Shown here: positions 7,325 to 14,209 of the stretch, one piece after another
Layout: the number at the start of each line of letters is the position of its first letter
Numbering within the stretch: position 1 is the stretch's first letter
Assembly (NCBI GenBank): GCA_007119985.1
Contig: SKOQ01000051.1
Location: 1 to 16,847 of the forward strand
Source: Marinospirillum sp.
GTDB lineage: Bacteria; Pseudomonadota; Gammaproteobacteria; Pseudomonadales; Halomonadaceae
Reading direction: 5' to 3'
Length of the DNA stretch: 16,847 nucleotides
Notes under the pieces: generated by a model
Seen by the model: only the letters and a program-made list of their open reading frames with translations
What the model was told of the DNA's origin: nothing
Databases searched by the model: none
Program-made: the position numbers and the translations under genes

Positions 7325-7500
7325 GCCTCTTTTTTACTCTTCTCTTCACGGCTGATTTCAGCTGAGATTCAGCGCGCATCATAGGACTTCAGGGGCCAGA
7401 AAGCCAGCCACCCTCCTTCTGTAGCGAGTTTGTCATCCAACCCCTCCTTGCACGACCTCATACATTAATCTTATTCAGCTTGAATCCTCCGCTTTTTCAT

Positions 7501-7529
7501 GTGAAGCCGCGTGCAGTTCGGGTTAGAAT
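7501..7529 (+). promoter_or_regulatory. Candidate glyA promoter
   Basis: TAGAAT at 7524-7529 matches the -10 consensus at five of six bases. The hexamer 17 bases upstream, GTGAAG, is weak (3 of 6). The predicted start near 7536 leaves a leader of about 85 bases before the glyA ATG. The ettA-glyA gap (7278-7619) otherwise shows no riboswitch or gene that I recognise. Confidence 0.4.
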
Positions 7530-7619
7530 AGCCCACTGATGCTTGCTGCCTTCATGCTCTCAGTCAATTTGAGCTTGGAGCCTCAAGAAGTAAATGATAA
7601 GCCTAACGCTGGGGATGCC

Positions 7620-8879
7620 ATGTTTAGCCGTAAATTATCCATTGCTGAATTTGATGCCGAACTCTGGACTGCGATGCAGCAAGAAGTTCAGCGCCAAGAA
7701 GATCATATTGAGCTGATTGCTTCTGAAAACTACACCAGCCCACTGGTGATGGAAGCCCAAGGCAGCCAGCTCACCAATAAATATGCTGAAGGTTATCCAG
7801 GCAAGCGCTACTACGGTGGTTGCGAGTTTGTTGATATCGCTGAGCAGATGGCGATTGATCGCGCTTGTGAACTCTTTGGCGCAACCTATGCCAACGTTCA
7901 ACCTCACTCTGGCTCACAGGCCAACTCAGCTGTCTTTTTAGCGCTGGTGAAACCTGGTGATACAGTGCTGGGCATGAGCCTGGCTGAAGGCGGTCACCTG
8001 ACGCATGGTGCCAAACCCAACTTCTCAGGCAAGCTTTATAATGCGGTTCAGTATGGCCTCAATGCTGAAACAGGCGAGATTGACTATGCCGAAGTCGAGC
8101 GTTTAGCCATTGAGCACCAGCCAAAAATGATTATTGCTGGCTTCTCTGCCTACTCTAAATTAATCGACTGGGCCAAGTTCCGCGAAATCGCCGATCAAGT
8201 CGGTGCTTATCTGTTTGTTGATATGGCCCACGTTGCGGGTCTGGTTGCTGCTGGCGTTTACCCCAACCCACTGCCTCATGCACACGTAGTCACCACCACC
8301 ACGCACAAGACACTGCGCGGCCCACGAGGCGGTTTGATTCTTTCTGCTTGTGGCGATGAAGACATCTATAAGAAGCTCAACTCAGCCGTTTTCCCCGGCG
8401 GTCAGGGCGGCCCTTTGATGCATGTGATTGCTGCTAAGGCCATCTGCTTTAAAGAAGCCATGTCACCCGAGTTTAAAACCTACCAGCAGCAGGTGGTTAA
8501 AAACGCGCAAGCCATGGCGACAGTGATGATGGATCGTGGTTATGATGTGGTCTCTAATGGCACTGAAGATCACCTCTTCTTACTGAGCCTGATCAGCAAA
8601 GGTCTGACCGGCAAAGATGCGGACGCGGCTCTAGGTGCTGCCCACATCACCGTCAATAAAAATGCGGTACCTAAAGATCCACAGAGTCCTTTCGTGACTT
8701 CTGGCTTGCGTATCGGTACCCCTGCGGTGACCACACGCGGCTTTAAAGAAGTGGAGTGTCGTGAGCTGGCAGGCTGGATCTGCGATATCCTCGACGACAT
8801 CAACAATACTCAGATTCAAGAAGAAGTGAAGACCAAGGTTAGCGCTCTTTGTGCACGTTTCCCTGTGTATCAGGACTAA
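7620..8879 (+). CDS. glyA: Serine hydroxymethyltransferase
   Basis: A PLP-dependent cytoplasmic enzyme that interconverts serine plus tetrahydrofolate with glycine plus 5,10-methylene-THF, the main one-carbon source. The protein has 419 residues, normal for bacterial GlyA. Visible family blocks are HIELIASENYTSPLVMEAQG, YAEGYPGKRYYGGCEFVD, PHSGSQAN, FVDMAHVAGLVAAG and the PLP-lysine segment TTTTHKTLRGPRGG (Schiff-base lysine in THKT). I chose ATG 7620 (MFSRKLSIAEFDAELW) because it aligns with E. coli MLKREMNIADYDAELW and has GGGGAT upstream. The frame stays open back to an ATG at 7539, but those 27 residues have no family counterpart. It is a monocistronic unit with its own terminator. Confidence 0.98.
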   Translation: MFSRKLSIAEFDAELWTAMQQEVQRQEDHIELIASENYTSPLVMEAQGSQLTNKYAEGYPGKRYYGGCEFVDIAEQMAIDRACELFGATYANVQPHSGSQANSAVFLALVKPGDTVLGMSLAEGGHLTHGAKPNFSGKLYNAVQYGLNAETGEIDYAEVERLAIEHQPKMIIAGFSAYSKLIDWAKFREIADQVGAYLFVDMAHVAGLVAAGVYPNPLPHAHVVTTTTHKTLRGPRGGLILSACGDEDIYKKLNSAVFPGGQGGPLMHVIAAKAICFKEAMSPEFKTYQQQVVKNAQAMATVMMDRGYDVVSNGTEDHLFLLSLISKGLTGKDADAALGAAHITVNKNAVPKDPQSPFVTSGLRIGTPAVTTRGFKEVECRELAGWICDILDDINNTQIQEEVKTKVSALCARFPVYQD

Positions 8880-8896
8880 GCGAGCACGCAGCTGTC

Positions 8897-8926
8897 AAAA
8901 AGGCCTCCATCTGGAGGCCTTTTTTT
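8897..8926. terminator. Intrinsic terminator of glyA, bidirectional
   Basis: AGGCCTCC (8901-8908) pairs with GGAGGCCT (8913-8920) around the loop ATCT, extended by AAAA/TTTT, with a run of seven Ts (8920-8926) on the plus strand. The As upstream give a T-run on the other strand too, so it can also stop leftward transcription from the repeat-protein gene that ends at 9023. Confidence 0.93.
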
Positions 8927-9022
8927 ATCGCTCTTTCAGCATGTTTTCCCTCAGTGACTTAGGTATCCTGCTGCACAAGCTCTTGAGCGCAGCAGGAACT
9001 TTACCGAAGCATCAAGAGTGAC

Positions 9023-10861
9023 TTAGTAGCTGCGTGGGTTGATTTCACTGATTTTAAGCACCGCAGGCTGCTGCTGGCCGCTATAAACACCTACCCAAAC
9101 ATGATAGGCGCCTGTCTCCGGGCGATGAAAGTCAACAACAGGGTCTAAACCGATCGCATCATCATTGCAGTGCCAGGTTCCATCTGGTGCACGAATCACG
9201 AGAGTCGTGTCTGCACGCGAATCAGCACGAAAATGCAGCGCTGAAGCCCCTGCTGTGTAGTTCAGCGTCACATCAGGTGCAGAAGCATTGACGTTGCCCA
9301 CACAACCATAGCCCATGCTCGAGCTGACTCGATGCTGACCGCCGGCATTCAACTCAATCAGGCGTGGATCGGGCGTAAAACCTGCACGCAAGCTCAGTGT
9401 CTCTGCTGTTGCGCTCGACTCCCAGTTCAAGGCCTCTGCCGCTGCGGCCTGCTGGCGACGACGTGGATCCATCTCTGAAATCGCGACCCTAGCAGGCGTC
9501 CCCATTGCGCTTTGGCTAAAAGTACCAACCCAGATGGCATAATGCCCTGTCTCTGGAGTGCGAATATCGACGACAGGATCGAGACCGATCGCATCATCAT
9601 TACAGAAGAAATCGCCATTGGGTGCACGCACCACCAAGGTCGTGTCACGCTCTGAACTGGCATGAATGTGCAAGGGCAAAGAGCCAGCCTGGTAGTCAAG
9701 AGTGATGTCTGGCGTATCCGCATTCACATAACCCGTGCAACCCTGACCTGCACCAAACAGCCCAGTTGAGCCACCAGCGCGAATTTCAATTTCACGCGGA
9801 TCAGGCAAAAAACCTGCCTGCAAGCTCAGGTGCTGGTACAGAGGGCTCGCGTCCCAATTTAGACCCTGTAAATGATCACGCGCAGAAGGCTCAGATGTGG
9901 ATCTTGAACTTGTGCGGTTGCGAGGGTTCAGCTCTGAAATCTCAAGACTTGCCTCTGCACCTGCACGATGGGCTGCATAAGTACCTATCCACACCGCATA
10001 GGCTCCTGACTCTGGCTGGTTCACATCAACGACAGGATCAAGGCCAATCGCATCATCGTTACACAGCCAGCGACCCTCTGGAGTCCGCACAACCAAGGTG
10101 GTATCAGCAGTAGAAGCCGCGCGAATATACAGCGTACCCCAACTGGAAGAAGCTTGGTAATTGATGACAGCATCAGGCGCTGTTGCATCAATATAGCCAC
10201 GACAACTGCCTTCACCTAGCTCCCAATCCACTTCATCCGAACCAGCAACAGTCAATTGACGGGTATAGGGGTCAGGCACAAAGCCAGCATTGAGCTGAAT
10301 CTCTGATGTGCGCGGCGCTTGCGTCCAATCAGGCTCATTGCTGGCTCTCTGACCAGGTGCAGGACGCGTCGGGTCATTGAGAGAAAAATGCACATCAGCA
10401 AAGCTCATGCCGCGACTGAGATAAGTCCCTACCCACACCTGATAAGTCCCAACCTCAGGACGACGCAGGTTCACGACGGGATCAAGACCAATCGTGTCGT
10501 CATCGCACAACCACTGGCCTCCAGGCGTACGCACTACCAAGGTGGTATCGGCGCTCGATTCAGCATGGATATAGACAGGAAGCTGCGGTGCACCATCGGG
10601 ATAAACAAAATGCAGATCTGGTGCGTTCTGGTTAATAAAACCACGGCAACTGCTGGGCAAACTGAGTTGATTGGCACGAGTACCGCCCCCAGCCTGAACG
10701 CGCACTGTCTGACGCATCAATCCAGCTTCTACACTTTGATAAGTCGGCGCTTGGTCCCACCAAGCATCCGTATCATCGGCTAACAAGGGTAAGCTCGGCA
10801 AACAGGTTAAAACACCTAAACACAACCAACCCACTGGCTGCCGTAAATGTAAACTAGACAT
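9023..10861 (-). CDS. Secreted four-repeat protein of unknown function
   Basis: A 612-residue exported protein. The start is the ATG at 10861, with AGGAG six bases upstream, rather than the in-frame ATG at 10888. The signal peptide is MSSLHLRQPVGWLCLGVLTC followed by LPSLPLLA, with cleavage likely before DDTDAWW. The mature part is four tandem copies of a domain of about 135 residues (about 34-166, 179-314, 336-467, 480-610). Each copy reads as W..AP.Y...L.AGF.PDP, a glycine-rich turn, C-x-G-x-(I/V), ADTTLVVR.P.G, a CNDDxIGLDPVVD-like block, G.Y.VWVGTY and ISE(L/M/I)(N/D)PR. Cysteine pairs are 72/119, 220/267, 375/420 and 520/565, probably one disulfide per domain in the periplasm or outside. 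Linkers are 12-21 residues and polar. Single-domain relatives are, as I recall, sometimes labelled 'peptidase S1', but no catalytic His-Asp-Ser motif is visible. The beta-sandwich (PPC-like) fold is an inference; function is unknown. Confidence 0.85.
   Translation of the reverse strand: MSSLHLRQPVGWLCLGVLTCLPSLPLLADDTDAWWDQAPTYQSVEAGLMRQTVRVQAGGGTRANQLSLPSSCRGFINQNAPDLHFVYPDGAPQLPVYIHAESSADTTLVVRTPGGQWLCDDDTIGLDPVVNLRRPEVGTYQVWVGTYLSRGMSFADVHFSLNDPTRPAPGQRASNEPDWTQAPRTSEIQLNAGFVPDPYTRQLTVAGSDEVDWELGEGSCRGYIDATAPDAVINYQASSSWGTLYIRAASTADTTLVVRTPEGRWLCNDDAIGLDPVVDVNQPESGAYAVWIGTYAAHRAGAEASLEISELNPRNRTSSRSTSEPSARDHLQGLNWDASPLYQHLSLQAGFLPDPREIEIRAGGSTGLFGAGQGCTGYVNADTPDITLDYQAGSLPLHIHASSERDTTLVVRAPNGDFFCNDDAIGLDPVVDIRTPETGHYAIWVGTFSQSAMGTPARVAISEMDPRRRQQAAAAEALNWESSATAETLSLRAGFTPDPRLIELNAGGQHRVSSSMGYGCVGNVNASAPDVTLNYTAGASALHFRADSRADTTLVIRAPDGTWHCNDDAIGLDPVVDFHRPETGAYHVWVGVYSGQQQPAVLKISEINPRSY
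9032..10762 (-). repeat. Array of four tandem protein-domain repeats
   Basis: Coding repeats, N- to C-terminal: 10364-10762, 9920-10327, 9461-9856 and 9032-9424 (393-408 bases each). The strongest DNA conservation is around the CNDDxIGLDPVV block, where GATCGCATCATCATT recurs in repeats 3 and 4 and close variants occur in repeats 1 and 2. Elsewhere the copies have diverged at the DNA level, so the duplications are old or the copies have been selected apart. The same unit occurs once in the neighbouring gene at 11089-11583. Confidence 0.85.
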
Positions 10862-10899
10862 AAAGTCTCCTATCAATGAAAGACGCATATAAACGCTTT

Positions 10900-10905
10900 A
10901 TTATA
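10900..10905 (-). promoter_or_regulatory. -10 element for the four-repeat protein gene
   Basis: A perfect TATAAT on the minus strand (10905-10900) predicts a start near 10893, about 32 bases before the ATG at 10861. No good -35 hexamer is found at 16-18 bases; the upstream region is AT-rich with T-runs (UP-element-like), so an activator or UP element may compensate. Confidence 0.5.
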
Positions 10906-10982
10906 ACTCTAAAAAAAGAAGCTCAGTCTTCTATTAAGTTAATTTTATTGACTGGATCACAAGAAAAAACAAGAAACTCATA

Positions 10983-11021
10983 AAAAAGCCTTAATCCCAT
11001 TTCATGAGATTAAGGCTTTTT
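10983..11021. terminator. Bidirectional intrinsic terminator between the two paralogues
   Basis: AAAAAGCCTTAATC (10983-10996) pairs perfectly with GATTAAGGCTTTTT (11008-11021): 14 bp with an 11-base loop. On the minus strand a T-run of six follows the stem. It sits 67 bases after the stop of the single-domain gene and separates it from the promoter of the four-repeat gene, so the two paralogues are separate transcription units. Confidence 0.88.
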
Positions 11022-11088
11022 ATGAAGCATCAGTTGATTGGTGCTAAACGAGCAGCAGATCAAGCAGACATTTTTGGATTCACTGCGA

Positions 11089-11583
11089 TTAACGACGTGG
11101 ATCTAGTTCGGTAATCAGCAATGTTGCTGGCTCCAGACTGCCACTGCTATAAGTACCCACCCAGATATTGTAGTTACCACTGCGTGGGTTGCTGAACATC
11201 ACCATTGGATTCAAGCCAATCGTATCGTCGTTACAGTACCAACGACCGTCTGGCGCATTAATCACCAAAGTCGTGTCAGCGCGAGATTCGACGTGGATAT
11301 ACAGGCTCAGGCTACCTGCCGTATAGTTCAGGTCGACATCAGGAGCCTGACCATGGATGTAACCACGGCAATCATTCCCTAAGCGCGAAGGCGTTTGCAT
11401 TGAGCCACCAGCTTGAATACTGATCGTCCAAGGATCAGGCATAAAACCTGCGCGTAGATCGACAGTGGTATAGGTGGGGACAGCGCGCCAATTCGGCTCT
11501 TGAGCAGCAACATGCGTGGAGACAACCGCCAAGCTCGCTGCGGCCGCTAAAGCCCAAGCTGTTTTCTGAAAATGTTTTTTCAT
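11089..11583 (-). CDS. Secreted single-domain paralogue of the four-repeat protein
   Basis: A 164-residue exported protein. A classical signal peptide (MKKHFQKTAW, then an alanine-rich core) ends HVAA with cleavage likely before QEPNW at about residue 27/28. The rest is exactly one copy of the domain repeated four times downstream: NWRAVPTYTTVDLRAGFMPDP, AGGS, C72 in DCRGYI, ADTTLVINAPDGRW, C117 in CNDDTIGL, GNYNIWVGTY and the end ITELDPRR. The 45-residue cysteine spacing equals that of repeats 3 and 4. GAGGA lies about 7 bases before the ATG. Function is unknown; the size and the disulfide-type pair suggest a stable small secreted or periplasmic beta domain. A part in adhesion, matrix or inhibitor roles would be speculation. 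Confidence 0.88.
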   Translation of the reverse strand: MKKHFQKTAWALAAAASLAVVSTHVAAQEPNWRAVPTYTTVDLRAGFMPDPWTISIQAGGSMQTPSRLGNDCRGYIHGQAPDVDLNYTAGSLSLYIHVESRADTTLVINAPDGRWYCNDDTIGLNPMVMFSNPRSGNYNIWVGTYSSGSLEPATLLITELDPRR

Positions 11584-11645
11584 GCTTTTATCCTCGATGA
11601 CAACCCTAAAGTGTACTCACTGTTTAATTAGCAGTTCGCCAAGTC

Positions 11646-11673
11646 ATCATAACAAGTGAGAATAAGCATTCAA
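11646..11673 (-). promoter_or_regulatory. Promoter of the single-domain secreted protein gene
   Basis: On the minus strand TTGAAT (11673-11668) and TATGAT (11651-11646) are separated by 16 bases. The predicted start near 11639 gives a leader of about 55 bases. The promoter lies in the 119-base gap after aroE, which shows no terminator hairpin, so some read-through from the aroE operon is possible. Confidence 0.6.
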
Positions 11674-11702
11674 ACATAAAAAGGTGCAATAAACTTGATT
11701 TT

Positions 11703-12551
11703 TTATTCTACTTTAGCGGTATGCGCCATGTGCTGGCGTAAACTGTGAACCAGTTCCGCTGTTGGTGGCCGCACACCTCGCCATAAGAAGAAGGCTTCTG
11801 CTGCCTGCTCGACCAGCATTCCCAATCCATCGGCCACCCGTGCCGCACCTTGCTGGTGCGCCCAGCGCATAAAAGGCGTGGGTTGCGCCGCATACATCAT
11901 ATCGTAGGCCAAGGATTGAGGTGCAAAAAGATCTTCTGGCAGAGGAGGCAGCTCACCCTGCAAGCTGGCGGAAGTGGCATTGATCACCAGATCAAATTGC
12001 TCACCCATCAAACCTTCCCATGAGCTGGCCTGCCGACCTGCTGGGCTCTCGACACCATGAAATAGCGTGATCAATTGCTGGGCTTTGCTGAGCGTACGAT
12101 TGGCAATCGTTAAATGACGCACACCAGCTTTCAGTAGGGGTTCGATCGCGCCTCGCGCTGCACCTCCAGCGCCAAGTAACAACACCCTCTGCCCTGCCAG
12201 GTTCACCCCCAGTTGCTGAGTAATATCGCGCACCAGACCGATACCATCGGTGTTATCACCATGCATCTGGCCCTGCGCATCCTTCCAGAGGGTATTCACG
12301 GCGCCAGCCAAGCGCGCACGCTGCGAAAGCTGATCGCAAAACACCAAGGCATCGAGCTTAAACGGCACAGTGACATTGGCACCACAGCCACCAGCGGCAA
12401 AGAAAGCACTGGCACAGCCTTCAAAATCATCTAGAGGCGCGAGAATGGCACGATACTCCAAGGCTTGATGCGTTTGCGCTGCAAACCAGGCGTGGATTTC
12501 AGGTGAGCGGCTATGCGCTATCGGGTGACCAAAAACGGCATATTGATCCAT
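11703..12551 (-). CDS. aroE: Shikimate dehydrogenase (NADP+)
   Basis: Reduces 3-dehydroshikimate to shikimate with NADPH in aromatic amino acid synthesis. The protein has 282 residues, within the usual range. Motifs: the substrate-binding N-terminus YAVFGHPIAHSRSP (serines 14 and 16), GANVTVPFK with the catalytic-type K65, GDNTDGIG with D102, and the nucleotide-binding loop LGAGGAARGA with NRT following at 151-153 (NADP-type). Near the C-terminus are INATSAS, YDMMYAAQPTPF and DGLGMLVEQAAEAF. The leader AAGAGAGAAAAAAGATG gives a clear start. It lies 12 bases after hemF and is almost certainly co-transcribed with it. Confidence 0.97.
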   Translation of the reverse strand: MDQYAVFGHPIAHSRSPEIHAWFAAQTHQALEYRAILAPLDDFEGCASAFFAAGGCGANVTVPFKLDALVFCDQLSQRARLAGAVNTLWKDAQGQMHGDNTDGIGLVRDITQQLGVNLAGQRVLLLGAGGAARGAIEPLLKAGVRHLTIANRTLSKAQQLITLFHGVESPAGRQASSWEGLMGEQFDLVINATSASLQGELPPLPEDLFAPQSLAYDMMYAAQPTPFMRWAHQQGAARVADGLGMLVEQAAEAFFLWRGVRPPTAELVHSLRQHMAHTAKVE

Positions 12552-12563
12552 CTTTTTTCTCTC

Positions 12564-13475
12564 TTAACGCGCCAGCCAATCTTGAGGAGGCAAGAAGTCA
12601 GTATAAAGACGCGCCTCTGGCGAATCTGGTTCGGGCTGCCAATCATAGCCCCAGCGTACCTGCGGTGGTAGAGACATCAGAATCGATTCAGTCCGTCCTC
12701 CGCTTTGCAAGCCAAACAGCGTTCCTCGATCCCAGACAAGGTTAAACTCCACATAGCGACCACGACGATAGGCTTGGAATTCGCGCTCACGCTCACCATA
12801 AGCCAGATGACGTCGCTTCTCGACAATCGGACGATAGGCATCCAAATAGCTATCGCCAACACTTTGCATCAAGGCAAAGGCGGTCGCAAAGTCCGGCTGA
12901 TGATAATCATCAAAGAATAAGCCGCCCACACCTCGCGCTTCTTGGCGATGCTTGAGATAAAAGTAGTCATCGCACCATTTTTTAAAGCGCGGATAAATCT
13001 CATCACCAAAGGGGGCACAAGCCTGCTGAGCCACCTGATGCCAGTGCACCACATCCTCCTCAAATCCATAATAAGGTGTGAGATCATAGCCGCCACCAAA
13101 CCACCAGACAGGCGCTTCACCGGGTTTTTCAGCAATAAAAAAGCGAACATTCGCATGAGAAGTCGGTACATAGGGGTTACGCGGATGAATCACCAGCGAC
13201 ACGCCCATCGCCTCAAAAGAGCGGCCAGCTAGCTCTGGGCGTGCAGCAGTCGCTGAAGGCGGCAGTTGATCACCGAACACATGAGAGAAGTTCACGCCGC
13301 CTTTCTCGATCAGAGCACCTTCTTGCAGGACACGCGTTCGCCCACCACCGCCCCCAGGACGCTGCCACAAGTCTTCACTAAAAGCCTGACCATCTAACGC
13401 GGCAAGCTCGTCACAGATACGATCTTGGAGAGTGAGTAGATAGTTTTTAACGGCTTCTTTATCGATCTGAGACAC
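12564..13475 (-). CDS. hemF: Oxygen-dependent coproporphyrinogen III oxidase
   Basis: Aerobic conversion of coproporphyrinogen III to protoporphyrinogen IX in haem synthesis. The protein has 303 residues (E. coli HemF has 299). Family blocks: GGGGGRTRVLQEGALIEKGG, VNFSHVFG, the segment PTSHANVRFF with H107 at the position of a conserved histidine, WWFGGGYDLTPYYGFEEDVVH, HRQEARGVGGLFFDDY, YVEFNLVWDRGTLFGLQSGG and TESILMSLPP. The start codon is GTG (13475), decided by AGGAG about 6 bases upstream. It lies 56 bases after tsaC; a short palindrome (CTTCCTGTCAGGAAG, 13505-13519) without a T-run lies between them. Confidence 0.97.
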   Translation of the reverse strand: MSQIDKEAVKNYLLTLQDRICDELAALDGQAFSEDLWQRPGGGGGRTRVLQEGALIEKGGVNFSHVFGDQLPPSATAARPELAGRSFEAMGVSLVIHPRNPYVPTSHANVRFFIAEKPGEAPVWWFGGGYDLTPYYGFEEDVVHWHQVAQQACAPFGDEIYPRFKKWCDDYFYLKHRQEARGVGGLFFDDYHQPDFATAFALMQSVGDSYLDAYRPIVEKRRHLAYGEREREFQAYRRGRYVEFNLVWDRGTLFGLQSGGRTESILMSLPPQVRWGYDWQPEPDSPEARLYTDFLPPQDWLAR

Positions 13476-13531
13476 GCTCGTCTCCTCTTTATTCAGATTG
13501 TGAGCTTCCTGTCAGGAAGTGCTATTGGCTG

Positions 13532-14131
13532 CTAAGGGCGTAATATCTCACCTGTGGCCAGATCACAGATACGACTTGGACGATTAAGTCCACCCAGCGG
13601 GCCATCCAGTAAGGCATCGATCTCCATACCAAAGGTCTGCTCTATATCAGCACGCGTTTGCAGCGGAGGCTGCCCCGAGGTATTGGCCGAGGTAGAAACG
13701 ATCGGTCCACCAAAGGCATCGCACAGTGCGCGCACCCAAGGATGCGCCGTCACACGCAATGCAACACTGGTATGACGACCAAGAATCAATTCTGGTGTGT
13801 AACCCTGATCTTCTATCAACCAAGTCACCGGACCCGGCCAACTGGCTTCGAGCTGCTGACGCTGCTGCGGCGTCACTTGAGTGAGCCAGGGCTTGAGCTG
13901 CTCCATGGAAGACGCGATCAGAATAACCCCTTTTGCTGGATCACGCTGTTTCAGTAATAAAAGCCTTTGCACAGCACGCGCGTTAAAAGGATCACAACCT
14001 AAACCCCAAACAGCTTCGGTGGGATAGGCCACGAGGCCACCTTGCCTCAAGATAGAAGCCGTCTCCTCGACTGCTACGAAATTGACTTGATCAAGCTGGA
14101 TAGCTGACTCAGAAGAAGGCTGAAACGCCAT
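13532..14131 (-). CDS. tsaC: L-threonylcarbamoyladenylate synthase (TsaC/YrdC)
   Basis: Makes threonylcarbamoyl-AMP from threonine, bicarbonate and ATP for the t6A37 modification of ANN-decoding tRNAs. The protein has 199 residues (E. coli TsaC has 190), the short YrdC form without the extra Sua5 domain. Visible motifs: GGLVAYPTEAVWGLGCDP (31-48), KQRDPAKG (61-68), SWPGPVTWL (98-106), the basic patch around HTSVALRV, and IVSTSANTSG (144-153). The ATG has a moderate TAGGTG about 8 bases upstream. It belongs to the dprA-tsaC-hemF-aroE run, an order common in gammaproteobacteria. Confidence 0.95.
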   Translation of the reverse strand: MAFQPSSESAIQLDQVNFVAVEETASILRQGGLVAYPTEAVWGLGCDPFNARAVQRLLLLKQRDPAKGVILIASSMEQLKPWLTQVTPQQRQQLEASWPGPVTWLIEDQGYTPELILGRHTSVALRVTAHPWVRALCDAFGGPIVSTSANTSGQPPLQTRADIEQTFGMEIDALLDGPLGGLNRPSRICDLATGEILRP

Positions 14132-14209
14132 GATGATGCACCTAGATAAAATAACAGGCTAAACAAAGGAATGAAACGCTGCGCAACTTACCCCAGTCTG
14201 CGCATGGAC

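Noticed and set aside
7430..7619. Glycine or other riboswitch ahead of glyA
   Set aside because: No paired conserved core, no terminator or sequestered ribosome-binding site in the leader; the region looks like an ordinary leader.
9032..10762. CRISPR-like or satellite DNA repeat
   Set aside because: The repeats are about 400 bases long, in frame and protein-coding; there are no short identical repeats with spacers.
10930..10975. CRP-type site near TTGTGATCCAGTCAAT (minus strand)
   Set aside because: Only one half-site fits TGTGA-N6-TCACA, and the other half has no match.
9023..11583. Serine protease annotation for the secreted repeat proteins
   Set aside because: No GDSGG, His or Asp catalytic blocks are visible in either protein; the label would rest only on how relatives are sometimes named.
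13505..13519. Palindrome CTTCCTGTCAGGAAG between tsaC and hemF as a terminator
   Set aside because: The stem is short, no T-run follows on the minus strand, and hemF has no evident promoter of its own, so read-through is more likely.
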